A DNA stretch of 64,000 nt from the NCBI GenBank assembly GCA_964554475.1, contig CAZKOT010000001.1, forward strand, positions 10,437-74,436, given 5' to 3'. The position numbers and the translations under genes were made by a program. Numbering within the stretch: position 1 is the first letter of the stretch; each line of letters starts with the position of its first letter. Positions 46,180 through 53,451 of this stretch are shown piece after piece. This DNA is from CAJKWP01 sp964554475 (lineage in GTDB: Bacteria > Bacillota > Clostridia > Christensenellales > UBA1242). Under the pieces are notes generated by a model, which worked only from the letters and a program-made list of their open reading frames with translations, was not told the DNA's origin and made no database searches.

Positions 46180-49100
46180 ATGAAATTTTCCAATTTATCA
46201 AAAAAGAATTTTAAATCTTTTATATTTCTTTTTATTACTTTTGCACTATTTTTTTGTGCAGGACTTGTTTTTTATTGTGATAAAGAAAACAGAAACGAAA
46301 GTAGCAATAATTACGATTACACTTACACACAAAAAATAAACAATCTTGCTGAAAGTGTAGGCTTTTCCGCTCCCCTTCAAAGTTTTTACGAATACGGAGG
46401 TTCCCCAATTACTGTTTATAATTTTTTGGTTGTAGCGCGTTTTAATGGCGAAGCTGAAAAGATGACTTCACAAACAACTTTGGATATGGGAACTCCTTCA
46501 ACCGCTGATGATATTACCTTAACCCACTATGAATTAATTGACAGAATGTTTAATTCAACTTCAGAATATTCTGTAAAAAGATATTATCAAGAAATTTCAA
46601 ATGGAAGATTAAATTTGCAAACAATTTTTGTTATAGGGGAAACCTCATTACAATTAACTCAAACAAGGTCCGAATGCGGAAACAAAGATTATAATGGTGG
46701 AACAGGATATGATCCAAATGCAACTCACACTTTTGGCGGATACACAGCAAAAGTTTCAGAATTAATTGAATACGAAATTTTAAATCAAATTTGCGGCGAG
46801 GCAACAGATTTTATTGAGGATTATTATCCCGCTACTTCGGATTTCAATAATGATAACTATATTGACAGTATTTCGATATTATTACTTCCCGACCCTTACG
46901 ATACTTCCATAAATCCGGATGACCCTGGCGAAGTGGTAATTAATTGGGCAGATTTATTATGGGCACACAGCAATAATGTTAATTTGTGGGCAATTAACAC
47001 TTATGGTTCATCTTTTACATCATTAGGTTACGATTGTGATATTGAAAATTTTCGATACACTTACAATTTTGAAACAATTGATGCGGGGAAATATATGATG
47101 GAACGACTTGATTTGTTTAACCCTAATCCTAGTGGTTACCCCAAAAACAATACAGCAGTTCATGAGTTAGGGCATGTCTTAGGTTGGCCTGATTATTACA
47201 TGTATTATGGAACAGGTTGGCCTGCAACTGACTCGGAAGAAGACACGAGAGCTGTTGATGGTTGGGACATCATGAGTTACAATCATTTTGGTTACCCACA
47301 ATATCCTTTAACTTATAACCGATTAAAACAAGATTGGTTAGATGAGCAAAATATTGTTGAAATTATGGCAAACGGAGAATATTCAATTAAACCAACAAAT
47401 TATGAAAAAATTGCCGAACTTGAATCTATTGAAGTTGAAAATGATGATTTACCACAAAACAGAGTTTTTGCTTACAAAATTCAATCTACCATTTATCCCG
47501 AACAATCAATTTGGCTTGAATACAGAAAACAGTATGAAGGATCTTTTGAAAATAACGATGATGCTGTTGCAAGTGAAGGTTTAATTGTTTACCGTGTTGA
47601 CGAAGGATTTAATGCGGCGGCAGGTTATGAAGATTATCTCTCTGCCGGAAATGTTGGAGCAGTCCCTTACAATGTTTATGTTTTTCGCAACCAACCGGTT
47701 TTACCAATTTCACAAGAATACATAAAAACCCGCTACTCTGCACCCTTAAATTTGGATAACAGCAGTATGGGAGACGAAGCATTACACACGGGTGTTTACA
47801 CTCCATTAGGAGAAAGAACTTTTACTGCATGTGATATTACTTGGCAAGATTATCCTTCAGGACTTTCCCAAAGTCAAATAACATCTTCACAAGTAAGCTT
47901 TCCAGACAGTGAAATTGTAATTGAAATTACTTCAATAAATCCAACAACTCATGAATTGATTTTTCAAATTACGTGGGAAGAATTAGCACCAGAAAGCACA
48001 GCTATTTTAAGAGAAGATTTCGTAGATTCAAATCTTTATGACAAACTTTTAGATTTAGCAGGCAAAGAACAAAGTGAAACACTTTTTTCAAATGATTTAA
48101 TTGAAGAAGAAAGTCTTGATTTATCAAATGGAAATTACACCAGTTTAGAAGGTTTTGAGCAATTATATTTTTACAATCTTCAAGTTGTTAATTTAGCAAA
48201 CAATCAATTAAATAATATTATACAAATCAATAACATTGCAAACAATAATCCAAATGCAAAATTTATCCTTGTGGGAAATAGATTTGTTCTTTCAAGTTTA
48301 AATTTAGAAAACGAACTCCGTAATTTAAAATATATTTGGGGATTTCAAAAACAAATTTTTCCTCATGAGCAAAATTATTTAAGCGAAAATTACCTAATCA
48401 ATGCGTCAGTATCATTTTCGTATTTTTGGCATGATAATTATTATTCTTCTTTTTCTTCAACAAATCTATCATTTTTCATAAATGACTCATTGGTTAGTAG
48501 TTCATTAAATATTCAAACTTTAAATTGCGTTACAGGAACAAACACTTTTGTTTTTAACGGAACGGGTGAACAAAATTTTTCATCAACTTTGAGCATTACT
48601 TTAATCAGCGCAACTCTTTCAAGTGAGATTCAAGACATTGAAAGAAAGGGTGAAATGCCTTATGTTATTATAAATGGTACAAGTGAGACGGTAACAATCA
48701 CACGGAATCCCGAAAACATTTCAACCGATACAGTAAGTGATTATTTCAGTGTAATTTGGACAATTCAATTAACATCAAAACCTGCTGTTAGTGTGACTAT
48801 TGAACGTCTTAATTACTTTAGAATAATTGATACAGTTTCTCCCGAAATTACAATTTTAGGTGAAGAGCAAATTAATATACTCCAAGGCGAAAGTATAGCA
48901 TTACCAACAAAAGAATTGCAAATTGATGACAGCGGAGAAATCGACCTAGATTACACTTTTATATCCTCACCTCTTGGAACTGAAACTAATTATTGGACAA
49001 AAACCTATTATGAAATAATTTTTAATAGTGAAACAGAAACCATAGAAATTATTGACACATTAACAACTCTTACAGGAAGTGAAGAAGAGGGATTGTATGC

Positions 49101-49902
49101 TATTGGTTATCAGTGTTTTGATGGCTCTGGAAACAGTTCAGAAATTGTTTATAGACGTGTTTTCATTACACTTTCACTTATAGACACTCAAGCACCAAAT
49201 ATTGCTCTTTTGGGAAATGAAGTAATATATTTAAACAAAGATGCAGAATTTTTAGATGATGGAATTAATGTTTGGGACAATTTTGACGCAGATGCTCAAC
49301 TTACAATTATTGTAAATTTATATGTAAAAAATGATGGCGAATTTGATTTAATTGAAACAAATGATGTCAGTGGAATTTATTATTTTAATTTTACTCCAAC
49401 CATATGTGGAGAATATCTTTTAAGTTATCAAGCAACTGACACCTCCGAAAATGAATCCGAAATTATTTCAAGAACAATTCACGTTATTCACCAACCTTTG
49501 TCATCATTAGAAATTGAACCCATTAATTACGCCACGCAGTATAAAACGGGCACTAGTGTGGAATTTCAAATAGACTTATCACAGTACTCTTCAACTGACT
49601 ACAATTTTGATTCTATTTTCATTTGGTATGTTAACGGAATAGAAGTTCAACGAGGGACAGAAAAAACTCTTACTTATGAATTTCAAACACCTGGAGAATA
49701 CACAGTATCAGTAAGTGTGGAGAATCTAACAGAACTTGGAATAATTGAAATTGTTGACGGACAAGCATACACTGTAATAGTGGTTAGTTCCACAGTTTTT
49801 GAACAATATGGAATATATATTATCGCAGGTGGTATAATCTTAATTGTCATTTTCATTGTTATTTCTGTTGTAATAAACAGACGAAGAAAATTTTATTTTT
49901 AA
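46180..49902 (+). CDS. secreted M6-type zinc metalloprotease with C-terminal membrane anchor
   Basis: A 1240-residue exported protein with a hydrophobic signal segment (about residues 12-30). The peptidase domain (about 60-490) has the zinc site HELGHVLGWPD (about 328-338, HExxHxxGxxD), followed by GWDIMSYNHFGYPQYPL, with the met-turn Met. These resemble M6/immune-inhibitor-A peptidases. Then come a leucine-rich-like stretch (about 610-710), two DUF5011/HYR-type Ig domains (about 890-1105; TVSPEITILG, DTQAPNIALLG), a PKD-like domain (about 1110-1195) and a membrane helix (about 1211-1232) ending RRRKFYF. It is anchored on the cell surface by the same kind of tail as the 2680-residue giant protein. 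There is no ribosome binding site, and the promoter implies a leaderless mRNA. Likely substrates are external proteins. Confidence 0.9.
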   Translation: MKFSNLSKKNFKSFIFLFITFALFFCAGLVFYCDKENRNESSNNYDYTYTQKINNLAESVGFSAPLQSFYEYGGSPITVYNFLVVARFNGEAEKMTSQTTLDMGTPSTADDITLTHYELIDRMFNSTSEYSVKRYYQEISNGRLNLQTIFVIGETSLQLTQTRSECGNKDYNGGTGYDPNATHTFGGYTAKVSELIEYEILNQICGEATDFIEDYYPATSDFNNDNYIDSISILLLPDPYDTSINPDDPGEVVINWADLLWAHSNNVNLWAINTYGSSFTSLGYDCDIENFRYTYNFETIDAGKYMMERLDLFNPNPSGYPKNNTAVHELGHVLGWPDYYMYYGTGWPATDSEEDTRAVDGWDIMSYNHFGYPQYPLTYNRLKQDWLDEQNIVEIMANGEYSIKPTNYEKIAELESIEVENDDLPQNRVFAYKIQSTIYPEQSIWLEYRKQYEGSFENNDDAVASEGLIVYRVDEGFNAAAGYEDYLSAGNVGAVPYNVYVFRNQPVLPISQEYIKTRYSAPLNLDNSSMGDEALHTGVYTPLGERTFTACDITWQDYPSGLSQSQITSSQVSFPDSEIVIEITSINPTTHELIFQITWEELAPESTAILREDFVDSNLYDKLLDLAGKEQSETLFSNDLIEEESLDLSNGNYTSLEGFEQLYFYNLQVVNLANNQLNNIIQINNIANNNPNAKFILVGNRFVLSSLNLENELRNLKYIWGFQKQIFPHEQNYLSENYLINASVSFSYFWHDNYYSSFSSTNLSFFINDSLVSSSLNIQTLNCVTGTNTFVFNGTGEQNFSSTLSITLISATLSSEIQDIERKGEMPYVIINGTSETVTITRNPENISTDTVSDYFSVIWTIQLTSKPAVSVTIERLNYFRIIDTVSPEITILGEEQINILQGESIALPTKELQIDDSGEIDLDYTFISSPLGTETNYWTKTYYEIIFNSETETIEIIDTLTTLTGSEEEGLYAIGYQCFDGSGNSSEIVYRRVFITLSLIDTQAPNIALLGNEVIYLNKDAEFLDDGINVWDNFDADAQLTIIVNLYVKNDGEFDLIETNDVSGIYYFNFTPTICGEYLLSYQATDTSENESEIISRTIHVIHQPLSSLEIEPINYATQYKTGTSVEFQIDLSQYSSTDYNFDSIFIWYVNGIEVQRGTEKTLTYEFQTPGEYTVSVSVENLTELGIIEIVDGQAYTVIVVSSTVFEQYGIYIIAGGIILIVIFIVISVVINRRRKFYF

Positions 49903-49914
49903 AATTTATACGAA

Positions 49915-50036
49915 TAAAATGCGGCAGCATTTAGATCAAACGAAGTTTGGCCGTGTGAGGTTATGAGAGAAAAGAAGGTTTAATGGCTAAAATGCGAAAG
50001 CATTCATGTCCGCGTTAAAATTTATTGTCTCTCATA
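49915..50036 (+). ncRNA. candidate structured RNA
   Basis: Four inverted repeats in about 120 bases: AAATGC/GCATTT (49917-49932), CAAAC/GTTTG (49937-49949), AATGC-GAAA-GCATT with a GNRA tetraloop (49991-50004), and an enclosing ATGAGAGA/TCTCTCAT pair (49963-49970 with 50028-50035). Local GC content is clearly higher than in nearby spacers. Orientation is unproven; it could be a 3' UTR element of the protease gene, a separate small RNA, or a remnant of a mobile RNA. It matches no riboswitch class that I can recognise. Confidence 0.4.
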
Positions 50037-50186
50037 TCTTCAAAAAACAACAAATTATTTTAAAAATTTCCATAAATCGTTTGCATTTTTATTTTTATTC
50101 TTGTTATAATGTGAACATAAAATGTTTTAACAATTTAATAATTTGTTTGGCAACTGACCTGCCAAATTATGTATTATTAATTAATT

Positions 50187-50372
50187 TGTGGAAATGTGGA
50201 TAACTTTGCTAATTTGCATAATGTTTTCCACATTTTTTTATTTTTTTTGAGAAAAGTATAAATATTTAACTATATGAATAAATATAAGGTTGTGGAAATG
50301 TGGATAACTTGTACCCGTTAGAACATAATTAAGACTTTATCAAATGTTTTCAATTGACAAAAATGTGGATAA
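50187..50372. other. DnaA-box cluster, candidate replication origin or DnaA-regulated site
   Basis: Three perfect DnaA boxes read as TGTGGATAA on the plus strand (50195-50203, 50299-50307, 50364-50372), all in one orientation. One opposed 8/9 match, TTTTCCACA, lies at 50224-50232. Two 7/9 matches (TGTGGAAAT at 50187 and 50291) directly precede the first two perfect boxes, so a 20-base composite is repeated. The stretch at about 50233-50288 is almost only A and T and could serve as an unwinding element. dnaA and dnaN, which usually flank oriC, are not in the window. Confidence 0.6.
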
Positions 50373-50457
50373 CGTTTACAATAAAAACACTCATGAAATA
50401 ATTATGCATTACTACAATTTAAAAGCTTTAAAAATATATGTTAATTAGGAGAATATT

Positions 50458-50853
50458 ATCAATATTAAAGAATTAAACCCTATCGTTTTAGCATTTATTG
50501 GTGATGCTGTTCACACACTTTTTATTCGTAAAAGTGTTATTAATTTCAATGATACTTCAATAAAAAATTATAATCGCTTGACTTCAAAATTTTGTAGTGC
50601 AGTCTGGCAAGCAAAGGTTTTAGATGAAATTCGAAACACTTTAACAGAAAACGAAAATGAAATAATAAGAAAAGCAAGAAACTCTAAAACTAATAATATT
50701 GCAAAAAACACAAGTATTGAAGAATATAAAAAAGCAACATCACTTGAGGCCTTAATAGGATTTCTATATCTAAATAGAGATGAAAAAAGACTGGAAGAAA
50801 TATTAACTTGTTGTTTAAAAGGAATTGAAAATGCTGATTTCGGGAAAAAATAG
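50458..50853 (+). CDS. mrnC: mini-ribonuclease 3, non-AUG start
   Basis: MrnC matures 23S rRNA in Bacillota; it is a RNase III domain without the RNA-binding domain. About 131 residues. The conserved N-terminal block ELNPIVLAFIGDAVHTLFIRK (split here at the catalytic IGDAV) begins only 4 codons after the proposed start. TSKFCSAVWQAK, RKARNSKT, EYKKATSLEALIGFLYL and RLEEI follow as in the family. There is no in-frame ATG, GTG or TTG between the stop codon at 50446 and this block. The only candidates are ATC at 50458 (6 bases after AGGAG) or ATT at 50455. The protein therefore seems to start at ATC or ATT, unless a base is wrong. Using the first ordinary start (50578) would remove the catalytic motif. 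The stop overlaps rlmB by 23 bases. Confidence 0.85.
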   Translation: MNIKELNPIVLAFIGDAVHTLFIRKSVINFNDTSIKNYNRLTSKFCSAVWQAKVLDEIRNTLTENENEIIRKARNSKTNNIAKNTSIEEYKKATSLEALIGFLYLNRDEKRLEEILTCCLKGIENADFGKK

Positions 50854-51535
50854 TGTTTTTGAAGCAATTCAAAACGAAAAAACAATCAATAAAATTCAAA
50901 TTTTGAAAAATGCACATGGATTTGAAAAAATAATTCAAATCGCAAAAGAAAAAGGTGTGCGTTTTGAATTTGTTGACAGGGTAGTTTTAGACAAGCAATT
51001 ACAAAATCATCAAAATGTTATTGCTGAAGTAATTGATTTTGTTTACAGCAGTATTGAAGAATTGCTTAAAAAAGACAACAAAGAACAACTAATAGTAATT
51101 TTGGATGGAATTGAAGACCCTCACAATTTCGGAGCAATAATAAGAAATTGCGAGTGTGCAGGTGTCGACGGAATTATAATTTCAAAGCATAGGGCAGTTC
51201 CAATTAATGACACTGTTTTAAAAGCAAGTGCTGGAGCGGTCGCAAATGTAAAAATTGCAAGGATAACAAACATCAATCAAGCAATTGAAGAATTAAAAGA
51301 AAATGGATTTTGGATTTATGCCTGTGAGGCTGATGGAAAAAATGTTTACCAAACAAAATTAAATGGTAAAATTGCTATTATTATAGGAAATGAAGGATTT
51401 GGAATAAGCAAATTAACCAAAGAAAAAGCAGATGAAAAAATTTCAATTCCACTTTACGGAAAAATTAATTCGCTTAATGCTTCGGTGGCATGTGGAATAA
51501 TTCTTTTTGAAATTTTAAGACAAAAAAATCAATAA
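50831..51535 (+). CDS. rlmB: 23S rRNA 2'-O-methyltransferase, TrmH/SpoU family
   Basis: A 234-residue SPOUT-fold methyltransferase. The N-terminal substrate-binding domain begins MLISGKNSVFEAI. The catalytic domain has the three SpoU motifs: ILDGIEDPHNFGAIIRNCE (motif 1, with the conserved Asn and Arg), IAIIIGNEGFGISK (motif 2) and ISIPLYGKINSLNASVACGI (motif 3), which form the knotted S-adenosylmethionine site. I use the ATG at 50831 (AAAGGA 7 bases upstream); a TTG at 50825 is too close to the binding site. It overlaps mrnC and is followed by sigH, the same order as mrnC-rlmB-(rae1)-sigH in Bacillus. Confidence 0.93.
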   Translation: MLISGKNSVFEAIQNEKTINKIQILKNAHGFEKIIQIAKEKGVRFEFVDRVVLDKQLQNHQNVIAEVIDFVYSSIEELLKKDNKEQLIVILDGIEDPHNFGAIIRNCECAGVDGIIISKHRAVPINDTVLKASAGAVANVKIARITNINQAIEELKENGFWIYACEADGKNVYQTKLNGKIAIIIGNEGFGISKLTKEKADEKISIPLYGKINSLNASVACGIILFEILRQKNQ

Positions 51536-51559
51536 CAAAATTTAGGGGATTAAGAATAA

Positions 51560-52153
51560 ATGCGTGAATTTACCAATGAAGAATTAGTTGAAAAGGTAAA
51601 AAAAGGAAATGAAGTTGCAATTGAAATTTTATTTGCCCGTTTTAAAGCGCTTTTAAACAAAATTTCGAGAAGTTTTTTTCTTTTAGGTGGCGACAACGAA
51701 GACGTTATGCAAGAAGCGATGTTAGGACTTTACAAAGCTTGCTTAAACTACAAAGGAGGAGGGGAAACTTCCTTCAAAACCTTTGCAATTCTTTGCATAA
51801 AGCGAAATATTTTAAGTGCTATAAAAAAAAATAACACCATGAAAAACAAAATTTTAAACGAAAGTATTTCATTATCCAAAATTTTTTTTAATGAGGAAGA
51901 AGATGTTACAATTTCCTGCGACATATTATATCCCGATGAAAAAATAATTGAAAACGAAAGTTATGAAGAAGTCAAAAAATTAATTTGTTCAAAACTATCA
52001 CATCTTGAATTAAAAATTTTAAATCAATTTCTCATGGGATTGTCATATGATGAAATGTCAAAAAAATTAGACGTAACCAAAAAAAGTATAGATAATGCAC
52101 TAAGACGAATCAAAGTAAAATTGCAATTTCTTTTACATAGAAAAATAAAATAA
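51560..52153 (+). CDS. sigH: RNA polymerase sigma factor, SigH-like
   Basis: A 197-residue sigma-70 family factor with regions 2 and 4 only. Region 2 includes DVMQEAMLGLYKACLNYKGG (core binding and -10 contacts, about 51-70) and SFKTFAILCIKRNILSAIKK. Region 4 includes LSHLELKILNQFLMGLSYDE and KKSIDNALRRIKVKL, where the KSIDNALxRxKxKL ending is typical of SigH/Spo0H. SigH controls early sporulation and competence genes in Bacillota. Its place after mrnC and rlmB supports this assignment. The rae1/yacP gene normally between rlmB and sigH is absent. AGGGG precedes the ATG. Confidence 0.87.
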   Translation: MREFTNEELVEKVKKGNEVAIEILFARFKALLNKISRSFFLLGGDNEDVMQEAMLGLYKACLNYKGGGETSFKTFAILCIKRNILSAIKKNNTMKNKILNESISLSKIFFNEEEDVTISCDILYPDEKIIENESYEEVKKLICSKLSHLELKILNQFLMGLSYDEMSKKLDVTKKSIDNALRRIKVKLQFLLHRKIK

Positions 52154-52172
52154 TATTATTAAATTTAAAATC

Positions 52173-52526
52173 TTAATTTTTATCAAAGGGATTATCCCTT
52201 TCTCTTTTGTTAGCTTCATGAATTTCTTTATCAAGTTCAACCGCTTGTACATTATCTCGCTTTGCGTTATTAAAATTTTCATCATTCTGTGTGTTTTTTC
52301 TTTTAAAATTAAACCCATTATCATTAATTTTAATTTTTCCTCTTTGTTTAAAAGTCATTAAAACCATCCAAATTGCTGCAAAGCCAATTATTATATAAAT
52401 CATGCGACTTAAAAAACTTGATTGTGTACCAAAAAAACCAGCAACAAAATCATATTGCATTAATCCAATTGAAAGCCAGTTGGCAGCACCAACAAGAAGT
52501 AACACATAACAAATTAAGGTTATCAT
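52173..52526 (-). CDS. DUF378 membrane protein
   Basis: A 117-residue protein whose first 65 residues match DUF378: a helix with VLLLVGAANWLSIGL (about 8-22), then YDFVAGFFG, then a second helix (MIYIIIGFAAIWMVLM, about 43-58). The remaining 55 residues form a long, charged, Asn/Lys/Asp-rich cytoplasmic tail, absent from shorter relatives. The function of the family is unknown. It converges with sigH and precedes the repeat array. Confidence 0.85.
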   Translation of the reverse strand: MITLICYVLLLVGAANWLSIGLMQYDFVAGFFGTQSSFLSRMIYIIIGFAAIWMVLMTFKQRGKIKINDNGFNFKRKNTQNDENFNNAKRDNVQAVELDKEIHEANKRERDNPFDKN

Positions 52527-52623
52527 TGCTCACTCCTTAACTTTAGTAATAAAAATAGTTTGTGCTGTAATAATTTTTTTATGCTATTTATACTTTTTTT
52601 TGGTTTTACTGCTTAATTTTTTT

Positions 52624-53239
52624 GCCACCAAAAACATGGAGCAAATCGACATGTTTTTGCGTTTGGTGGCATAAGCAAAAAAAATCGGCCGTTTGCTGAT
52701 TGATTTTTTATAAATTAAAAAATCGAGCAAACAAGCCCATTTCAAATAAAAATTTGCATACCTTAATCTTTTCTTGCGAAAACTTCGCACGAGAGTTGCC
52801 ACCAAAAACATGGAGTAAATCGACATGTTTTTGCGTTTGGTGGCATAAGCAAAAAAATCGGCCGTTTGCTGATTGATTTTTTATAAATTAAAAAATCAAG
52901 CAAACAAGCCCNNNNNNNNNNNNNNNNNNNNNNNNNNNNNNNNNNNNNNNNNNNNNNNNNNNNNNNNNNNNNNNNNNNNNNNNNNNNNNNNNNNNNNNNN
53001 NNNNNNNNNNNATCGGCCGTTTGCTGATTGATTTTTTATAAATTAAAAAATCAAGCAAACAAGCCCATTTCAAATAAAAATTTGCATACCTTAATCTTTT
53101 CTTGCGAAAACTTCGCACGAGAGTTGCCACCAAAAACATGGAGTAAATCGACATGTTTTTGCGTTTGGTGGCATAAGCAAAAAAATCGGCCGTTTGCTGA
53201 TTGATTTTTTATAAATTAAAAAATCAAGCAAACAAGCCC
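52624..53239. repeat. tandem array of 173/174-bp palindromic repeats
   Basis: At least four units, starting at the motif GCCACC at 52624, 52798, about 52953 (start hidden in the N gap) and 53126; the last is cut short just before tRNA-Pro. The first period is 174 bases; later units are 173 because an A run is 7 instead of 8. Each unit holds three inverted repeats: GCCACCAAA/TTTGGTGGC, GTTTGCT-GATT..AATC-AGCAAAC type, and TGCGAA/TTCGCA. Units are over 95 percent alike. A 58-codon minus-strand frame crosses the first unit but is broken by the A-run change, so a coding role is unlikely. The scaffold gap at 52912-53011 lies inside, so the copy number is unknown. Confidence 0.85.
52912..53011. other. 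scaffold gap (100 N)
   Basis: Exactly 100 N, a placeholder length, inside the tandem repeats. The true gap size is unknown. Confidence 0.99.
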
Positions 53240-53250
53240 GATTTTTTTGC

Positions 53251-53325
53251 TGGTCGGAGTGGCGGGATTTGAACCCACGGCCTCTTGGTCCCTAACCAAG
53301 CGCGCTACCTCTGCGCTACACCCCG
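53251..53325 (-). tRNA. tRNA-Pro (anticodon AGG)
   Basis: Full cloverleaf on the minus strand: acceptor CGGGGTG paired with CACTCCG (one G-U), D arm GCGC/GCGC, anticodon stem CTTGG/CCAAG with loop TTAGGGA, T arm with GGTTCAAATCC, encoded CCA. The anticodon is AGG, where bacterial tRNA-Pro usually has TGG; the rest matches tRNA-Pro. A34 would probably be edited to inosine by TadA. The repeat array ends about 12 bases from its 3' end. Confidence 0.93.
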
Positions 53326-53380
53326 AAAAAACAAATTAATAATGCAATTTTTAACTTAAAGAAGTTTAACAAAGTTATAA

Positions 53381-53406
53381 CAAAAAAGCAAGTTGTTTAA
53401 CTTGCT
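53381..53406 (-). terminator. rho-independent terminator of clpX
   Basis: Minus strand stem AGCAAGTT / AACTTGCT, four-base loop, six T; about 45 bases past the clpX stop codon. Confidence 0.88.
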
Positions 53407-53451
53407 GAAAAATTTTTTTTAAAAATTAATATTTATAAGAACAATATTTTT

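Larger units (their letters stand above)
49903..50457. other. 555-base intergenic region with RNA candidate and DnaA boxes
   Basis: The left third (49915-50036) is richer in G and C than its surroundings and holds several inverted repeats. The right part (50187-50372) holds a cluster of DnaA boxes around an AT-only stretch. No protein-coding frame here has a ribosome binding site. The ribosome binding site of mrnC lies at its right end. Confidence 0.7.

Noticed and set aside
50006..50203. 65-codon frame between the protease gene and mrnC
   Set aside because: It crosses the RNA candidate and the first DnaA box and has no ribosome binding site.
52584..53154. Minus-strand repeat protein of 58-residue units over the tandem array
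   Set aside because: Only the first unit keeps the frame. Later units have one A fewer in an A run, which shifts the frame, and no ribosome binding site is visible. The hairpin-rich DNA repeat is the better reading.
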